From the NCBI RefSeq assembly GCF_010093235.1, contig NZ_PDWP01000019.1, positions 18,299 to 82,298 of the forward strand: 64,000 nucleotides of DNA, in the 5' to 3' direction. Source of the stretch: Pseudoxanthomonas suwonensis. GTDB taxonomy: Bacteria > Pseudomonadota > Gammaproteobacteria > Xanthomonadales > Xanthomonadaceae. Under the pieces are notes generated by a model that saw nothing but the letters and a program-made list of their open reading frames with translations, made no database searches and had not been told where the DNA came from. A program made the translations under genes and the position numbers. Shown here in pieces: positions 1 through 7,646 of this stretch; the first letter of the stretch is position 1, and each line of letters starts with the position of its first letter.

Positions 1-60
1 CGGAAGCGGATCGGGCACCGCTTTTTCCGTGAATTTTTTCTTACACCGCGGCCGATGCGG

Positions 61-1089
61 CTAGCGCTGCGGCGCCCGCGCGCGGCGGCGGCTGGCGACG
101 TGGATGCCGCCGTCGGCCACGCGCGTGGACAGCGTGGGCTGCTCGTCGAGGAAGGCGCGCAGCGAGGCGAGGTCGCCGGCGGCCAGGTTGCCGGGCGGCC
201 GCAGCGGGCCGGCGGCCTCGTCCTCCACGTGCAGGCGCAGCGGGTTGAGGCGGTTGAAGCGCTCGGCCACCTCGCGCTGCGGCACGTCGCGGAACACGAC
301 GCGGCCGCGCCGCCCCGCGGTCATCGCGTCCGCCTCGCCGCGCTCCAGGCGCACCGTGCGGCCGTCGTAGGCCACGCGCGCGCCGTCGCCGGCACGCAGG
401 TCCGCCAGCAGGCGCGCGCCGGCGGCCACGTGCACGCGTCCTTCGCTCACGGCGATGCGCGCCTGGTCGCGTTCCAGCGCCACGTCGAAGGTGGTGCCGA
501 TGTCGCGCACCACCAGGCCGGCGGCGTGCACGGCGAAGGGACGGCGGTCCGGCGCGACCTCGAAGCTGGCCTGCCCGCGCGCCAGCTCCACCCGCCGCTG
601 CAGCAGCCACAGGCGCGCGCGCAGTTCGCTGTCGCCGTTCATGTGCACCCGCGTGCCATCGGCCAGCGCGAAGCTGCGCGGCGCGCCGGCGGCGGTGCGG
701 TACTGCACCGGCTGCGGCCACAGCAGCGGCAGCACGCCCAGCGCCAGCACCGCCGCCGCGGCCGCGGCGAACCGGCGCAGCCGCGGCCGCGCGGGCGGCC
801 GCGCGGTCGCGCCGCGGGCGACCGGCAACGGCACCACGTTGGCCGGCTCGGCGGCGGCATCCTCGCCTCCGGCGGCGTCCAGGTCGATGCGCATGCCGCG
901 CATGGCCTCGGCCAGTTCGCCCGACACGCGGGCCACGGCCAGGTATTCGTGCAGGTGCTCGGGCGCGGCCACCAGCCAATCCATGAACTGCGCCTGCTGC
1001 GCCGCGCTCATCGCGCCCTCGCGCTGCAGCACGTGCCATTGCGCCGCCTCCTGCGTCGCCCACCCTCGGGCGGGCCGGGTTCCGTCCAT
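61..1089 (-). CDS. FecR-family anti-sigma/sensor protein
   Basis: FecR-type regulator, 342 aa. These inner-membrane proteins relay a signal from an outer-membrane TonB-dependent receptor to a cognate ECF sigma factor. The N-terminal cytoplasmic part is an anti-sigma segment with a WLVAAPEHLHEYL-like stretch around residues 39-51. An Ala/Leu-rich membrane span ending in LPLLWPQP follows (about residues 106-125). The periplasmic FecR domain contains SFALADGTRVHMNGDS and VRDIGTTFDV. The start used is the ATG whose A overlaps the stop codon of the upstream sigma factor (TGATG), so the two genes are translationally coupled. An ATG 33 bases upstream lies inside the sigma gene and is unlikely. The usual third member, a TonB receptor, is not in the window and may lie beyond the left edge. 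Confidence 0.9.
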   Translation of the reverse strand: MDGTRPARGWATQEAAQWHVLQREGAMSAAQQAQFMDWLVAAPEHLHEYLAVARVSGELAEAMRGMRIDLDAAGGEDAAAEPANVVPLPVARGATARPPARPRLRRFAAAAAAVLALGVLPLLWPQPVQYRTAAGAPRSFALADGTRVHMNGDSELRARLWLLQRRVELARGQASFEVAPDRRPFAVHAAGLVVRDIGTTFDVALERDQARIAVSEGRVHVAAGARLLADLRAGDGARVAYDGRTVRLERGEADAMTAGRRGRVVFRDVPQREVAERFNRLNPLRLHVEDEAAGPLRPPGNLAAGDLASLRAFLDEQPTLSTRVADGGIHVASRRRARAPQR

Positions 1090-1604
1090 CACGCCTCCGC
1101 GTCGGCCAGGGCCCGCCGGCACACCGACAGCCCGCGCACCACGTGCTTCTTCACCATGTGCGGCGAAACCCCCAGGCGGTCGGCGATCTGCCGGTAGCTC
1201 AGGCCGTCGCGGTACTGCATCACCAGCACCGCGCGGGTGCGCTCGGGCAGGCTGGCCAGCAGCGCCTGCAGGCGCTGGCGCCGCTGCGCGCGTTCGGCCG
1301 CGTCTTCCACGCTTTCCTCGCTCGCCAGCAGGGTGGTGAGGTTCTCCAGTTCCTCCAGCGGCACGGGCGTGCGCCGGCGGCGCGCCGCCTGCTCGCGGGC
1401 CAGGTTCAGCGCCACGGTGAACAGGTAGGCCTCCGGGTTGGCGATCGCCGCCTGGCCCTGGTGCGCGCGAAGCAGGCGCAGGTAGGTCTCCTGCACCAGG
1501 TCCTCCGCGTCGTCGTTGGCCCCGCGCCGCGCGAAGAAGCCCCGCAGCACCGGACCGTGTTCCGCGAACATGCGGGCCAGTCCCCGCTTTGCCTGCTCGG
1601 CCAA
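1089..1604 (-). CDS. ECF RNA polymerase sigma factor (FecI-like)
   Basis: ECF sigma factor of the FecI type. Region 2 contains DDAEDLVQETYLRLL and region 4 carries a helix-turn-helix, LSYRQIADRLGVSPHMVKKHV, near the C terminus. It would direct RNA polymerase to a receptor or uptake gene under control of the overlapping FecR gene. The start is uncertain. The frame is open to an ATG at 1706, but the first residues (many Arg, Pro, Cys) look non-coding. I chose TTG at 1604, which has an AGGGGCAGGA ribosome-binding sequence just upstream and gives 171 aa, a normal FecI length. ATG at 1571 is the other option (160 aa). The gene is divergent from the Ax21-like gene. Confidence 0.85.
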   Translation of the reverse strand: MAEQAKRGLARMFAEHGPVLRGFFARRGANDDAEDLVQETYLRLLRAHQGQAAIANPEAYLFTVALNLAREQAARRRRTPVPLEELENLTTLLASEESVEDAAERAQRRQRLQALLASLPERTRAVLVMQYRDGLSYRQIADRLGVSPHMVKKHVVRGLSVCRRALADAEA

Positions 1605-1731
1605 TGCGCCGTCCTGCCCCTGGAGTGGGCGGCAGGGTAAGCGCCGGTCATGACGCGGCGGTGACGCGCACGCAAGGCGAGGAAAGTTCCCGCACGCGCC
1701 GGGCAATTCATGTACCGGTCAGTTCGGTATT

Positions 1732-1764
1732 CAGGCCGCGTTCCCGCGGCCTGCGAATAATTCG
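1732..1764. promoter_or_regulatory. Inverted repeats in the divergent sigma/Ax21 control region
   Basis: A perfect 9-bp inverted repeat, CAGGCCGCG / CGCGGCCTG, with a 4-base loop (1732-1740 and 1745-1753). It is followed directly by the AT-rich near-palindrome CGAATAATTCG (1754-1764). Both sit between the divergent sigma factor and Ax21-like genes, so an operator or leader hairpin is plausible. No binding protein can be named from sequence. Confidence 0.35.
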
Positions 1765-1834
1765 TTACGCCGCTGCCGCAGCCGCTTTCCGCGCCGGTGG
1801 TGGCGCACACAACAACGAGACAGCGAGTGTCCAC

Positions 1835-2392
1835 ATGAAGAAGAATTCCGTGCTTGCCCTGGCCCTGCTGGCCGCCCTTCCCTTCGCCGCCACGGCCGCC
1901 GAGGGCGTGTCCTACAACTACGTCCAGGGTGGCTACACCGCGACCAACACCGACGGCGCCGACGCCGACGGGTTCGGCGTGGACGGCTCGGTTGCCATCG
2001 CCCCCAACTTCCACCTGTTCGGTGGCTACAGCAACCAGGAGATCGATCACACCTCGATCGACTTCGACCAGTACCGCTTCGGCGTCGGCTACAACCGCGA
2101 GGTTGCCCCGGCCGTCGATCTGGTCACCCGCGTGGCCTATGAGAAGTTCGATGCCGGCCACGGCTTCGACTACGACGGCTGGAGCGCCGAGGTCGGCGTG
2201 CGCGGTTCGCTGCATCCGAACTTCGAGGGCTACGCGATGGCCGGTTACGAGGACGGCGACGAGTACGACGGCGAGTTCTACGGCCGCGTCGGTGCGCTGG
2301 CCAAGTTCAACCAGAACTGGGGCATCAGCGGCGACGTGAAGTTCGTCGATGGCGATACCCAGTGGTTCGTGGGCCCGCGCTTCACCTGGTGA
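1835..2392 (+). CDS. Ax21-family outer-membrane protein
   Basis: Small secreted or outer-membrane protein of 185 aa, recognised as the Ax21 family of xanthomonads. A signal peptide of about 21 residues ends FAATAA-EG. The mature part is a run of alternating aromatic and charged beta-strands (VSYNYVQGGY, FHLFGGYSNQEIDHTSID, YRFGVGYN, DLVTRVAYEKFDAGHGFDYD). It ends QWFVGPRFTW, the C-terminal aromatic signature of OMP beta-barrels. An outer-membrane eight-strand-type barrel is the most economical reading; the family's early reported role as an immune elicitor and quorum signal was later retracted. The ATG at 1835 begins MKKNSV, a normal signal peptide. A strong terminator follows, so the gene is probably monocistronic. 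Confidence 0.88.
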   Translation: MKKNSVLALALLAALPFAATAAEGVSYNYVQGGYTATNTDGADADGFGVDGSVAIAPNFHLFGGYSNQEIDHTSIDFDQYRFGVGYNREVAPAVDLVTRVAYEKFDAGHGFDYDGWSAEVGVRGSLHPNFEGYAMAGYEDGDEYDGEFYGRVGALAKFNQNWGISGDVKFVDGDTQWFVGPRFTW

Positions 2393-2485
2393 CCCGCTGC
2401 AAGTCCGCGCAGGGCGGGTGGTCTCTCCCCCGACCCGTCCTGCATGGCGGTGCTGGCGTGTTCCTCTCCCCCACGCCAGCCACCC

Positions 2486-2518
2486 GGAGCCCGGCCTCGT
2501 GCCGGGCTCCTTTTTTTT
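2486..2518 (+). terminator. Rho-independent terminator after the Ax21-like gene
   Basis: Perfect 10-bp stem GGAGCCCGGC / GCCGGGCTCC with a 5-base loop, followed by eight T residues. It lies 94 bases after the Ax21-like stop codon. Confidence 0.93.
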
Positions 2519-2601
2519 GCGCGGGCACCCGGCGGCGGGCGCGCGAAACGGCACGCACGCAGGCGCCGCCCGGCCGGGCGGCATCGACGGATGAGGGACG
2601 C

Positions 2602-2628
2602 AGCCCGCGCCAGCTACGGCGCGGGGGC
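2602..2628 (-). terminator. GC hairpin directly after gpsA
   Basis: Inverted repeat CCCGCGCC / GGCGCGGG with a 6-base loop, immediately beyond the gpsA stop codon. There is no T tract on the minus strand, so termination is only likely. Confidence 0.4.
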
Positions 2629-3657
2629 TCAGCGGAACAGGGTTTCCGGGTATTCCGGTTTCTGTTCGCGGGCCAGCAGCTGCTCCAGGCCCTGGCGCGG
2701 CGTCAGCTCGCCGTGCAGCACGGCATGCACGCCGGCGGAGATCGGCAGTTCCACGCCATGGCGCCCGGCCAGGCGCATGACCTCGTTGGCGGTCTGCACC
2801 GACTCGACCACCTGGCCGATCTCGCGCACCGCTTCCTGCAGTTCCTTGCCGCGGCCCAGGGCCAGGCCCAGGCGACGGTTGCGGGACAGGTCGCCGGTGC
2901 AGGTCAGCACCAGGTCGCCGAGGCCGGCCAGGCCCATCAGGGTCTCCGGGCGCGCGCCGATCGCCGCGGCCAGGCGCAGCATCTCGTTGAGGCCGCGGGT
3001 GATCAGGCCGGCGCGGGCGTTCAGGCCAAGCTCCATGCCGTCGGCCACGCCGGTGGCCACGGCCAGCACGTTCTTCATCGCCCCGCCCAGCTCGGCGCCG
3101 ACCATGTCGTCGCCGGTGTAGGCCCGGAACGCCGGGCCGTGCAGCGCCGCGGCGACCTTGCGGGTGAACGCGGCGTCCTCGCCGTGGACGGTCACCGCCG
3201 TGGGCAGGCCCAGGGTGACTTCCTTGGCGAAGGAGGGGCCGGTGACCACGGCCAGCGGCACGCGGGGGCCCAGCACGTCGGCCGCGACCTCGTGCAGGAA
3301 GCGGCCGGAGCCGGGCTCGAAGCCCTTGGTCGCCCAGGCCACGCCGGCACCGGCCGGCAGCAGCGGCTTGAGCGCGTGCAGGGTCTCGGTGAAGGCGTGC
3401 GAAGGCACCACCACCAGCACCCAGTCGCAGCCGGCGACGGCCGCGGCCAGCTCGGTGGTGGCGCGCAGGTTCCCGGGCAGCGGAATGCCCGGGAGGTAGC
3501 GCGGGTTCTCGTGGCGCTGGTCGATGGCCTCGACCACCGCCGCGTCGCGGCCCCACAACGTGGTCTCCAGGCCGTTGCGCGCGCTGAGCGTCGCCAGGGC
3601 CGTGCCCCACGAGCCGGCCCCGAGGACCGCCAGCCTGCTGCCGGTTGTAGCAGTCAT
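2629..3657 (-). CDS. gpsA: NAD(P)H-dependent glycerol-3-phosphate dehydrogenase
   Basis: Cytosolic enzyme reducing dihydroxyacetone phosphate to sn-glycerol-3-phosphate, the backbone of phospholipids. 342 aa, close to the usual 330-340. The N-terminal Rossmann loop GAGSWG is at residues 13-18. The substrate region holds [10 protein letters not shown], and the catalytic lysine is in [13 protein letters not shown] near residue 195. [17 protein letters not shown] is another GpsA signature, lying in the C-terminal helical domain. The gene lies 22 bases downstream of secB in the same direction, an arrangement common in proteobacteria, so the two are probably co-transcribed. Confidence 0.97.
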   Translation of the reverse strand: MTATTGSRLAVLGAGSWGTALATLSARNGLETTLWGRDAAVVEAIDQRHENPRYLPGIPLPGNLRATTELAAAVAGCDWVLVVVPSHAFTETLHALKPLLPAGAGVAWATKGFEPGSGRFLHEVAADVLGPRVPLAVVTGPSFAKEVTLGLPTAVTVHGEDAAFTRKVAAALHGPAFRAYTGDDMVGAELGGAMKNVLAVATGVADGMELGLNARAGLITRGLNEMLRLAAAIGARPETLMGLAGLGDLVLTCTGDLSRNRRLGLALGRGKELQEAVREIGQVVESVQTANEVMRLAGRHGVELPISAGVHAVLHGELTPRQGLEQLLAREQKPEYPETLFR

Positions 3658-3679
3658 CGGATGACCGTGGACCGCCGGA

Positions 3680-4204
3680 TCAGGCGTTGCCGGCCGGCTC
3701 GGCCGAGGCCACGTCGCCGCCGGCCTGGGCCTGCTGCTGGCGCTGGCGCAGGGTCTCGGCGTACAGCGCGTCGAAGTTGATCGGCTGCAGCAGGAACGGC
3801 GGGAAGCCGCCGGCCTGGATCAGGTCGCTGGCCAGCTGGCGCACGTACGGGAACAGGATGTTCGGGCACTGGGTGCCGAGCAGCACGTCCACGCCCTGCG
3901 GCGGCAGGCCGGCGATGCCGAACACGCCGGCCTGGTCGATCTCGACCATGTAGGCGGTCTTCTCGCCGACCTTGCAGGTCAGGGTTACGCGCAGGGAGAC
4001 CTCGAACGCGGTCTCGTTCAGGCGCTGGACGCGCTGGTTGAGGTTCAGCTGCAGGTCGGGCTGGCCCGGCTCGTTGAAGATGGCCGGGGAGCCGGGCGAC
4101 TCGAAGGAAACGTCCTTGACGTAGATCTTCTCGACGCTGAAGGCCGCGCCGGCGGCTTCCTGCGGGGCGGCGGCGGCAGCGCCGTTGGTGGTTTCGTCGG
4201 ACAT
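3680..4204 (-). CDS. secB: Protein-export chaperone SecB
   Basis: Cytosolic homotetrameric chaperone that keeps exported precursors unfolded and delivers them to SecA. 174 aa, slightly longer than the E. coli protein because of Ala-rich N- and C-terminal tails. Family signatures visible are [57 protein letters not shown] and [17 protein letters not shown]. The gene sits between a membrane-anchored rhodanese gene and gpsA, all on the minus strand, matching the conserved yibN-secB-gpsA order. Confidence 0.97.
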   Translation of the reverse strand: MSDETTNGAAAAAPQEAAGAAFSVEKIYVKDVSFESPGSPAIFNEPGQPDLQLNLNQRVQRLNETAFEVSLRVTLTCKVGEKTAYMVEIDQAGVFGIAGLPPQGVDVLLGTQCPNILFPYVRQLASDLIQAGGFPPFLLQPINFDALYAETLRQRQQQAQAGGDVASAEPAGNA

Positions 4205-4313
4205 TTCGGACTCCAGAATCGCTGATGGTGGGCCGGTGGCGCCGGCCGGGAACGGTAACGCGGGATTATGGCACGGGCGCCCGTGGCGGCGGGGCGCGGC
4301 CCCGCCGGAGGGC

Positions 4314-4748
4314 TCAGCGGCCCTTGACCAGCGGCAGGCCGGCGGCCTGCCAGGCGACGATGCCGCCGTCGAGCCAGGACACCTGCTCGAAACCGGCCTT
4401 CTTCAGCTTGCGCGCGGCGCCGGCCGAGGCCATGCCGGTGCGGCACACCACCACCACCGGCGACTGCTTCGCGCCGGCCAGCAGCTTGCCGGCCGGGTCG
4501 AACTGGCTGGGAATGACGTTGCGGCTGCCGGCGATGTGGCCCTTCTCGAAATCGGCGATCGCCGACAGGTCGACCACGACCGCGCCGGGCTGGTTGGCCA
4601 CCAGCGGCAGCTCGGCCGGCTTGAGCGCCTTGTAGCCGCGCAGCAGGCGCATGATCTCGGTGTAGATGATCGCCACGGTCAGACCGGCCAGCGCCAGCGA
4701 CAGCATCGGGTGGCGGCCGGCGAAGGCCATCAGGGTCTCAAGATTCAC
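4314..4748 (-). CDS. Membrane-anchored rhodanese-like protein
   Basis: Single-domain rhodanese of 144 aa. Residues 16-30 form one N-terminal membrane span. The rhodanese domain follows (about 45-140) with the active-site loop CRTGMA, catalytic cysteine near residue 102, plus [11 protein letters not shown] and the closing [16 protein letters not shown]. Sulfurtransferase activity is expected, but the sulfur donor and acceptor are unknown. It corresponds to YibN of other proteobacteria, usually encoded beside secB, where it lies here 109 bases upstream. Confidence 0.9.
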   Translation of the reverse strand: MNLETLMAFAGRHPMLSLALAGLTVAIIYTEIMRLLRGYKALKPAELPLVANQPGAVVVDLSAIADFEKGHIAGSRNVIPSQFDPAGKLLAGAKQSPVVVVCRTGMASAGAARKLKKAGFEQVSWLDGGIVAWQAAGLPLVKGR

Positions 4749-4829
4749 GGCGCGCGTTCTTCGTTGCGGATGGGACGGGGCGGCGATTGTCGCACACGGC
4801 CCGGGCGACGCCGCGGACGGCCAGGGGGG

Positions 4830-5252
4830 CTAGTGGCCGTCCCAGAAGTCCGGCAGGCCCGCGCCCTGCCACCAGCGGCCGGCGGCCGCATCCCAGCGCC
4901 AGGTCTCGCGCCAGCGCACCGTGCGTTCGGCCTGGGTGTGGCGGTTGACCGCGCCCACCTCGACCTCACGCACCACGGTGCCGTCGGGCAACGCGATGCT
5001 GCCGCCCTCGCGGTAGCTGGTCACGCGCAGCTGGCGGTAACGCTCCAGTTCCAGGTCGGTCACGGGGTTGGCCGCCAGCCAGTCGGGATCGACCAGCTGC
5101 AGCGCCTGCTCGTAGTCGCTCCAGCGCACCGCGGACGCAAACGCGGCCTGGGCCTGTTCCAGCAGCCGCCCCTGGCGCGCGCCGCGGGCATGCGCCGGCA
5201 GCGCCAGCAGCATCGCGGCCAGCACCAGCAGCAGGATCGCGGGCTTGCGCAT
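4830..5252 (-). CDS. Probable independent secreted hypothetical protein (downstream half of the fused frame)
   Basis: Alternative reading of the second half of the fused frame. The ATG at 5252 gives 140 aa with a clean Sec signal peptide (MRKPAILLLVLAAMLLALPAHA, cleavage expected after the last Ala). The mature domain of about 118 residues contains WSDYEQALQLVDPDWLAANP and ends GLPDFWDGH. It is rich in Trp and Arg and has no motif I can assign. I infer a periplasmic protein translated from this internal start. If the fused frame is real this entry is redundant with it. Confidence 0.5.
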   Translation of the reverse strand: MRKPAILLLVLAAMLLALPAHARGARQGRLLEQAQAAFASAVRWSDYEQALQLVDPDWLAANPVTDLELERYRQLRVTSYREGGSIALPDGTVVREVEVGAVNRHTQAERTVRWRETWRWDAAAGRWWQGAGLPDFWDGH

Positions 5253-5771
5253 CGTCGGGCTCCAGCGGGAACTGGCCGGCATGCTAGCAGCTGGCGCCGC
5301 TGCCCGGCCGCCGGCCAGGGCGACGTAGCGACCGCTGAACACCGTGGCCTCGCCGCCATCCGGCAGGGCGATGCGCGCGGCGATGCGGCAGCGCGCGCGG
5401 GAGCGCTGGCGGAAGGTGGCGACAAAATCGTCCCACTGTCCGTCCTCCAGCCACGCCTCGGCTTCCAGCGCGTCGTACAGCGGCGCCAGGTAGCGCACGT
5501 TGCTGTCGGCCACGTAGACATCCGCCGGCAGGCCGGCCTTCGCCAGCTGCCAGGTCGCCAGGCCCCAGCCGGCCAGGGTCATCAGCGAGACCAGGCTGCC
5601 GCCGAAGGCCGAGCCCTTGTCGTTGATGTTCGGTGCCAGCGGCGCACGCAGGCGCAGCCGGCCGTCGCCGGCATGGGCGATCTCGATCTGCATCTGGCGG
5701 GCCAGCGGGATCGCGCACAGCTGCGCGCGCACCGCGGCCAGGGATTCGTCGCGGGGGTCGATTCCGGTCAT
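4830..5771 (-). CDS. YiiD_C-type hotdog thioesterase fused in frame to a secreted hypothetical protein
   Basis: One open frame of 313 aa with two unrelated halves. Residues 1 to about 153 are a putative thioesterase of the YiiD C-terminal hotdog family, with NINDKGSAFGGSLVSLMTLA and VADSNVRYLAPLYD and the domain end FSGRYVALA. After a 20-residue Ala/Pro/Ser linker the frame continues into MRKPAILLLV, a textbook signal peptide that opens a separate small protein. A signal peptide in the middle of a cytosolic enzyme makes little sense. A TAG stop lies in another frame just after the thioesterase domain (minus strand, near 5285), so a one-base deletion may have removed the natural stop. A genuine fusion cannot be excluded. 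The gene is divergent from hemD. Confidence 0.7.
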   Translation of the reverse strand: MTGIDPRDESLAAVRAQLCAIPLARQMQIEIAHAGDGRLRLRAPLAPNINDKGSAFGGSLVSLMTLAGWGLATWQLAKAGLPADVYVADSNVRYLAPLYDALEAEAWLEDGQWDDFVATFRQRSRARCRIAARIALPDGGEATVFSGRYVALAGGRAAAPAASMPASSRWSPTMRKPAILLLVLAAMLLALPAHARGARQGRLLEQAQAAFASAVRWSDYEQALQLVDPDWLAANPVTDLELERYRQLRVTSYREGGSIALPDGTVVREVEVGAVNRHTQAERTVRWRETWRWDAAAGRWWQGAGLPDFWDGH

Positions 5772-5822
5772 CGGCACAGGGTAGCGGAAGCCCGCGCCGG
5801 GCTGCGCCCGCATAATGCCGCG

Positions 5823-6569
5823 ATGCCGACGCCCACCTGGACCCTGTTGTCGCTGCGCCCGGCCGGCGGCCACGATGGCATGCGCCGTGCCGCCGCGCGC
5901 CATGGCGGGCGCCTGCTGGCGCTGTCGCCCTGGACGCTGCTGCCCTGCGCGGACGCCGAAGCCACCCGTGCCCTGAATGCCGCGCTGTCCTGCGAGGCGG
6001 TGCTGTTCACCAGCCCCGCGGCGGTGCGCGCGGCGGCGGCGCTCCGGCCGCTGCGCCCGCGTCCGGGACAGGCATGGCTGGGGGTGGGGGCCGGCAGCGC
6101 CGGGGCCCTGCGCCGCGCCGGCGTGGACCAGGTGCTGGCCCCGGGGCGGATGGACAGCGAAGGCGTCCTCGCCCTGGACGCGCTCCAGGCCCCGGCCAGC
6201 GTCGGCCTGGTCACCGCGCCGGGCGGACGCGGCGTGATCGCACCTACCCTCCAGGCCCGCGGCGCGGAAGTCGTGCGCGCGGACGTGTACCGGCGCCAGC
6301 CACTGCCGCCATCCCCGCGCGCGCTGCAGTCGCTGCGCGCGCTGCAGGGTCCGGCCTGCCTGGCCGCCAGCAGCGGCGAGGCGCTGGCCCTGGTGCTGGA
6401 CACCTGGCCGGCGGACGTTGCCGCCGTGCTGCGCCGCTGCAGCGTGGCGGCCGCCAGCGAACGGCTGGCGGAGCTGGCCAGGGAGCGCGGCTTTGCCCGG
6501 GTGGCGTCGGCGGGAAGCCCCCGGCCGGCCGCGTTGGCCGCGCTGGCGCAACAGCTGGTTGCCGGCTGA
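5823..6569 (+). CDS. hemD: Uroporphyrinogen-III synthase
   Basis: Closes and rearranges hydroxymethylbilane to uroporphyrinogen III in tetrapyrrole synthesis. 248 aa, typical for HemD. The sequence is divergent, as is usual for this family, but shows LFTSPAAVRAA, WLGVGAGSAGALRRAG, VGLVTAPGGRGVIAPTLQARGAEV, VYRRQPLPP and a late AASERLAELARERGF. Identity is strongly supported by the adjacent hemX and hemY genes in the same direction. The start ATG at 5823 lies 51 bases from the divergent thioesterase start, so the two promoters share a very short space. Confidence 0.9.
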   Translation: MPTPTWTLLSLRPAGGHDGMRRAAARHGGRLLALSPWTLLPCADAEATRALNAALSCEAVLFTSPAAVRAAAALRPLRPRPGQAWLGVGAGSAGALRRAGVDQVLAPGRMDSEGVLALDALQAPASVGLVTAPGGRGVIAPTLQARGAEVVRADVYRRQPLPPSPRALQSLRALQGPACLAASSGEALALVLDTWPADVAAVLRRCSVAAASERLAELARERGFARVASAGSPRPAALAALAQQLVAG

Positions 6570-6665
6570 GTCCTTGCGGCACCGGCGGGGCCAAGCGATG
6601 CTTGTCGCCGGCCGGCTGGCCGCGGACCCCGCGGCACCCCCGCCCGGCCCGACAAGGATGCAGCC

Positions 6666-7640
6666 GTGAACGAGATTCCCCCTTTCCGCCGGCCGTCCGC
6701 GCGCCTGCTCGCGTGGCTGCTGGCGCTGTGCGCGCTCGTGCTGGTCGCCGCCTACGGGTGGCATGCCTGGCGCGAGCGGCAGGCGCAGGCGCAGGACCAG
6801 GACGCCGACCAGGCGCGCCAGATCGAGGCCCTGCTCGCGCGCCTGGACAACCTGCGTGGCGACCTGGCCACCCAGTCGCGGCTCATCCGCGACGCATCCA
6901 ATGCCAACCGCGTCCTGCGCGACGAGGTGCTCGGCCTGGGCCAGCGCAATGCGCTGCTGGAGGACAACGTCGCGCGGCTGGCGGCGACCACCCGCGACAG
7001 CGGCCGCAGCGCGCGCCTGGACGAGGTCGAGCTGCTGCTGGTGATGGGCGCCCAGCGCCTGCGCATCGCCGGCGACATCGAAGGCGCGCGCCGCGCCTAT
7101 GCACTTGCCGCCGGCGTGCTGGACGACCTGCGCGATCCGTCGCTGATCAACCTGCGCCAGACCCTGGCCGAGGAACGCGCCCTGCTCGACCGCCTGGGCC
7201 CCGGCCCGCGCGCGGCCATCGCCGCCCGCCTGGACGCGATCGCCACACGCATGGCCAGCCTACCGCTGGATCCGCCCGACGCGACCGAAGGCGGCGCGCA
7301 CGCGCCCTGGTGGCAGCGCGCGCTGGCACCGCTGGTGCAGATCCGACCCTCCGGCCGGCACGCCCTGCTTACCGGCAGCGAGCGCAACGCATCCGAGGCC
7401 GCCCTGCAGCTGGAACTGACCCTGGCGCGGGCCGCGCTGGAACGCGGCGACGCCCGTGCATTCACCTCGGCGCTGGACCGCGTGCTCGCCGCCACCCGGC
7501 GGTTGTGGCCGGATTCACCCGCCCTGCGCGAGGTTCAGGGTCAACTGCAGGCCCTGCGCGGCGAACCGCTGCAGCTGCAGGAGCCGGTGCTGGAAGCCAC
7601 CCTGCTGCAGCTGCGGGCCGCGCGCGACGCAAGGAGGTAA
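6666..7640 (+). CDS. hemX: HemX-like membrane protein (uroporphyrinogen-III C-methyltransferase family)
   Basis: 324 aa. A short basic N terminus and one membrane span (LLAWLLALCALVLVAAYGWHAW, split here: LLAWLLALC then ALVLVAAYG) precede a Gln/Arg-rich coiled coil (about residues 38-105) and a helical periplasmic domain. This is the HemX family, often labelled as a methyltransferase. No SAM-binding site is visible, so that name should not be taken as activity. HemX is generally thought to assist heme synthesis or its membrane organisation. It lies 96 bases after hemD and 6 bases before hemY, a standard hemD-hemX-hemY operon. Confidence 0.88.
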   Translation: MNEIPPFRRPSARLLAWLLALCALVLVAAYGWHAWRERQAQAQDQDADQARQIEALLARLDNLRGDLATQSRLIRDASNANRVLRDEVLGLGQRNALLEDNVARLAATTRDSGRSARLDEVELLLVMGAQRLRIAGDIEGARRAYALAAGVLDDLRDPSLINLRQTLAEERALLDRLGPGPRAAIAARLDAIATRMASLPLDPPDATEGGAHAPWWQRALAPLVQIRPSGRHALLTGSERNASEAALQLELTLARAALERGDARAFTSALDRVLAATRRLWPDSPALREVQGQLQALRGEPLQLQEPVLEATLLQLRAARDARR

Positions 7641-7646
7641 CACGCA

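Noticed and set aside
1406..3610. A 734-aa minus-strand frame joining gpsA and sigma-factor regions
   Set aside because: It crosses a strong terminator and the oppositely oriented Ax21-like gene; neither end is in the frame of the real genes.
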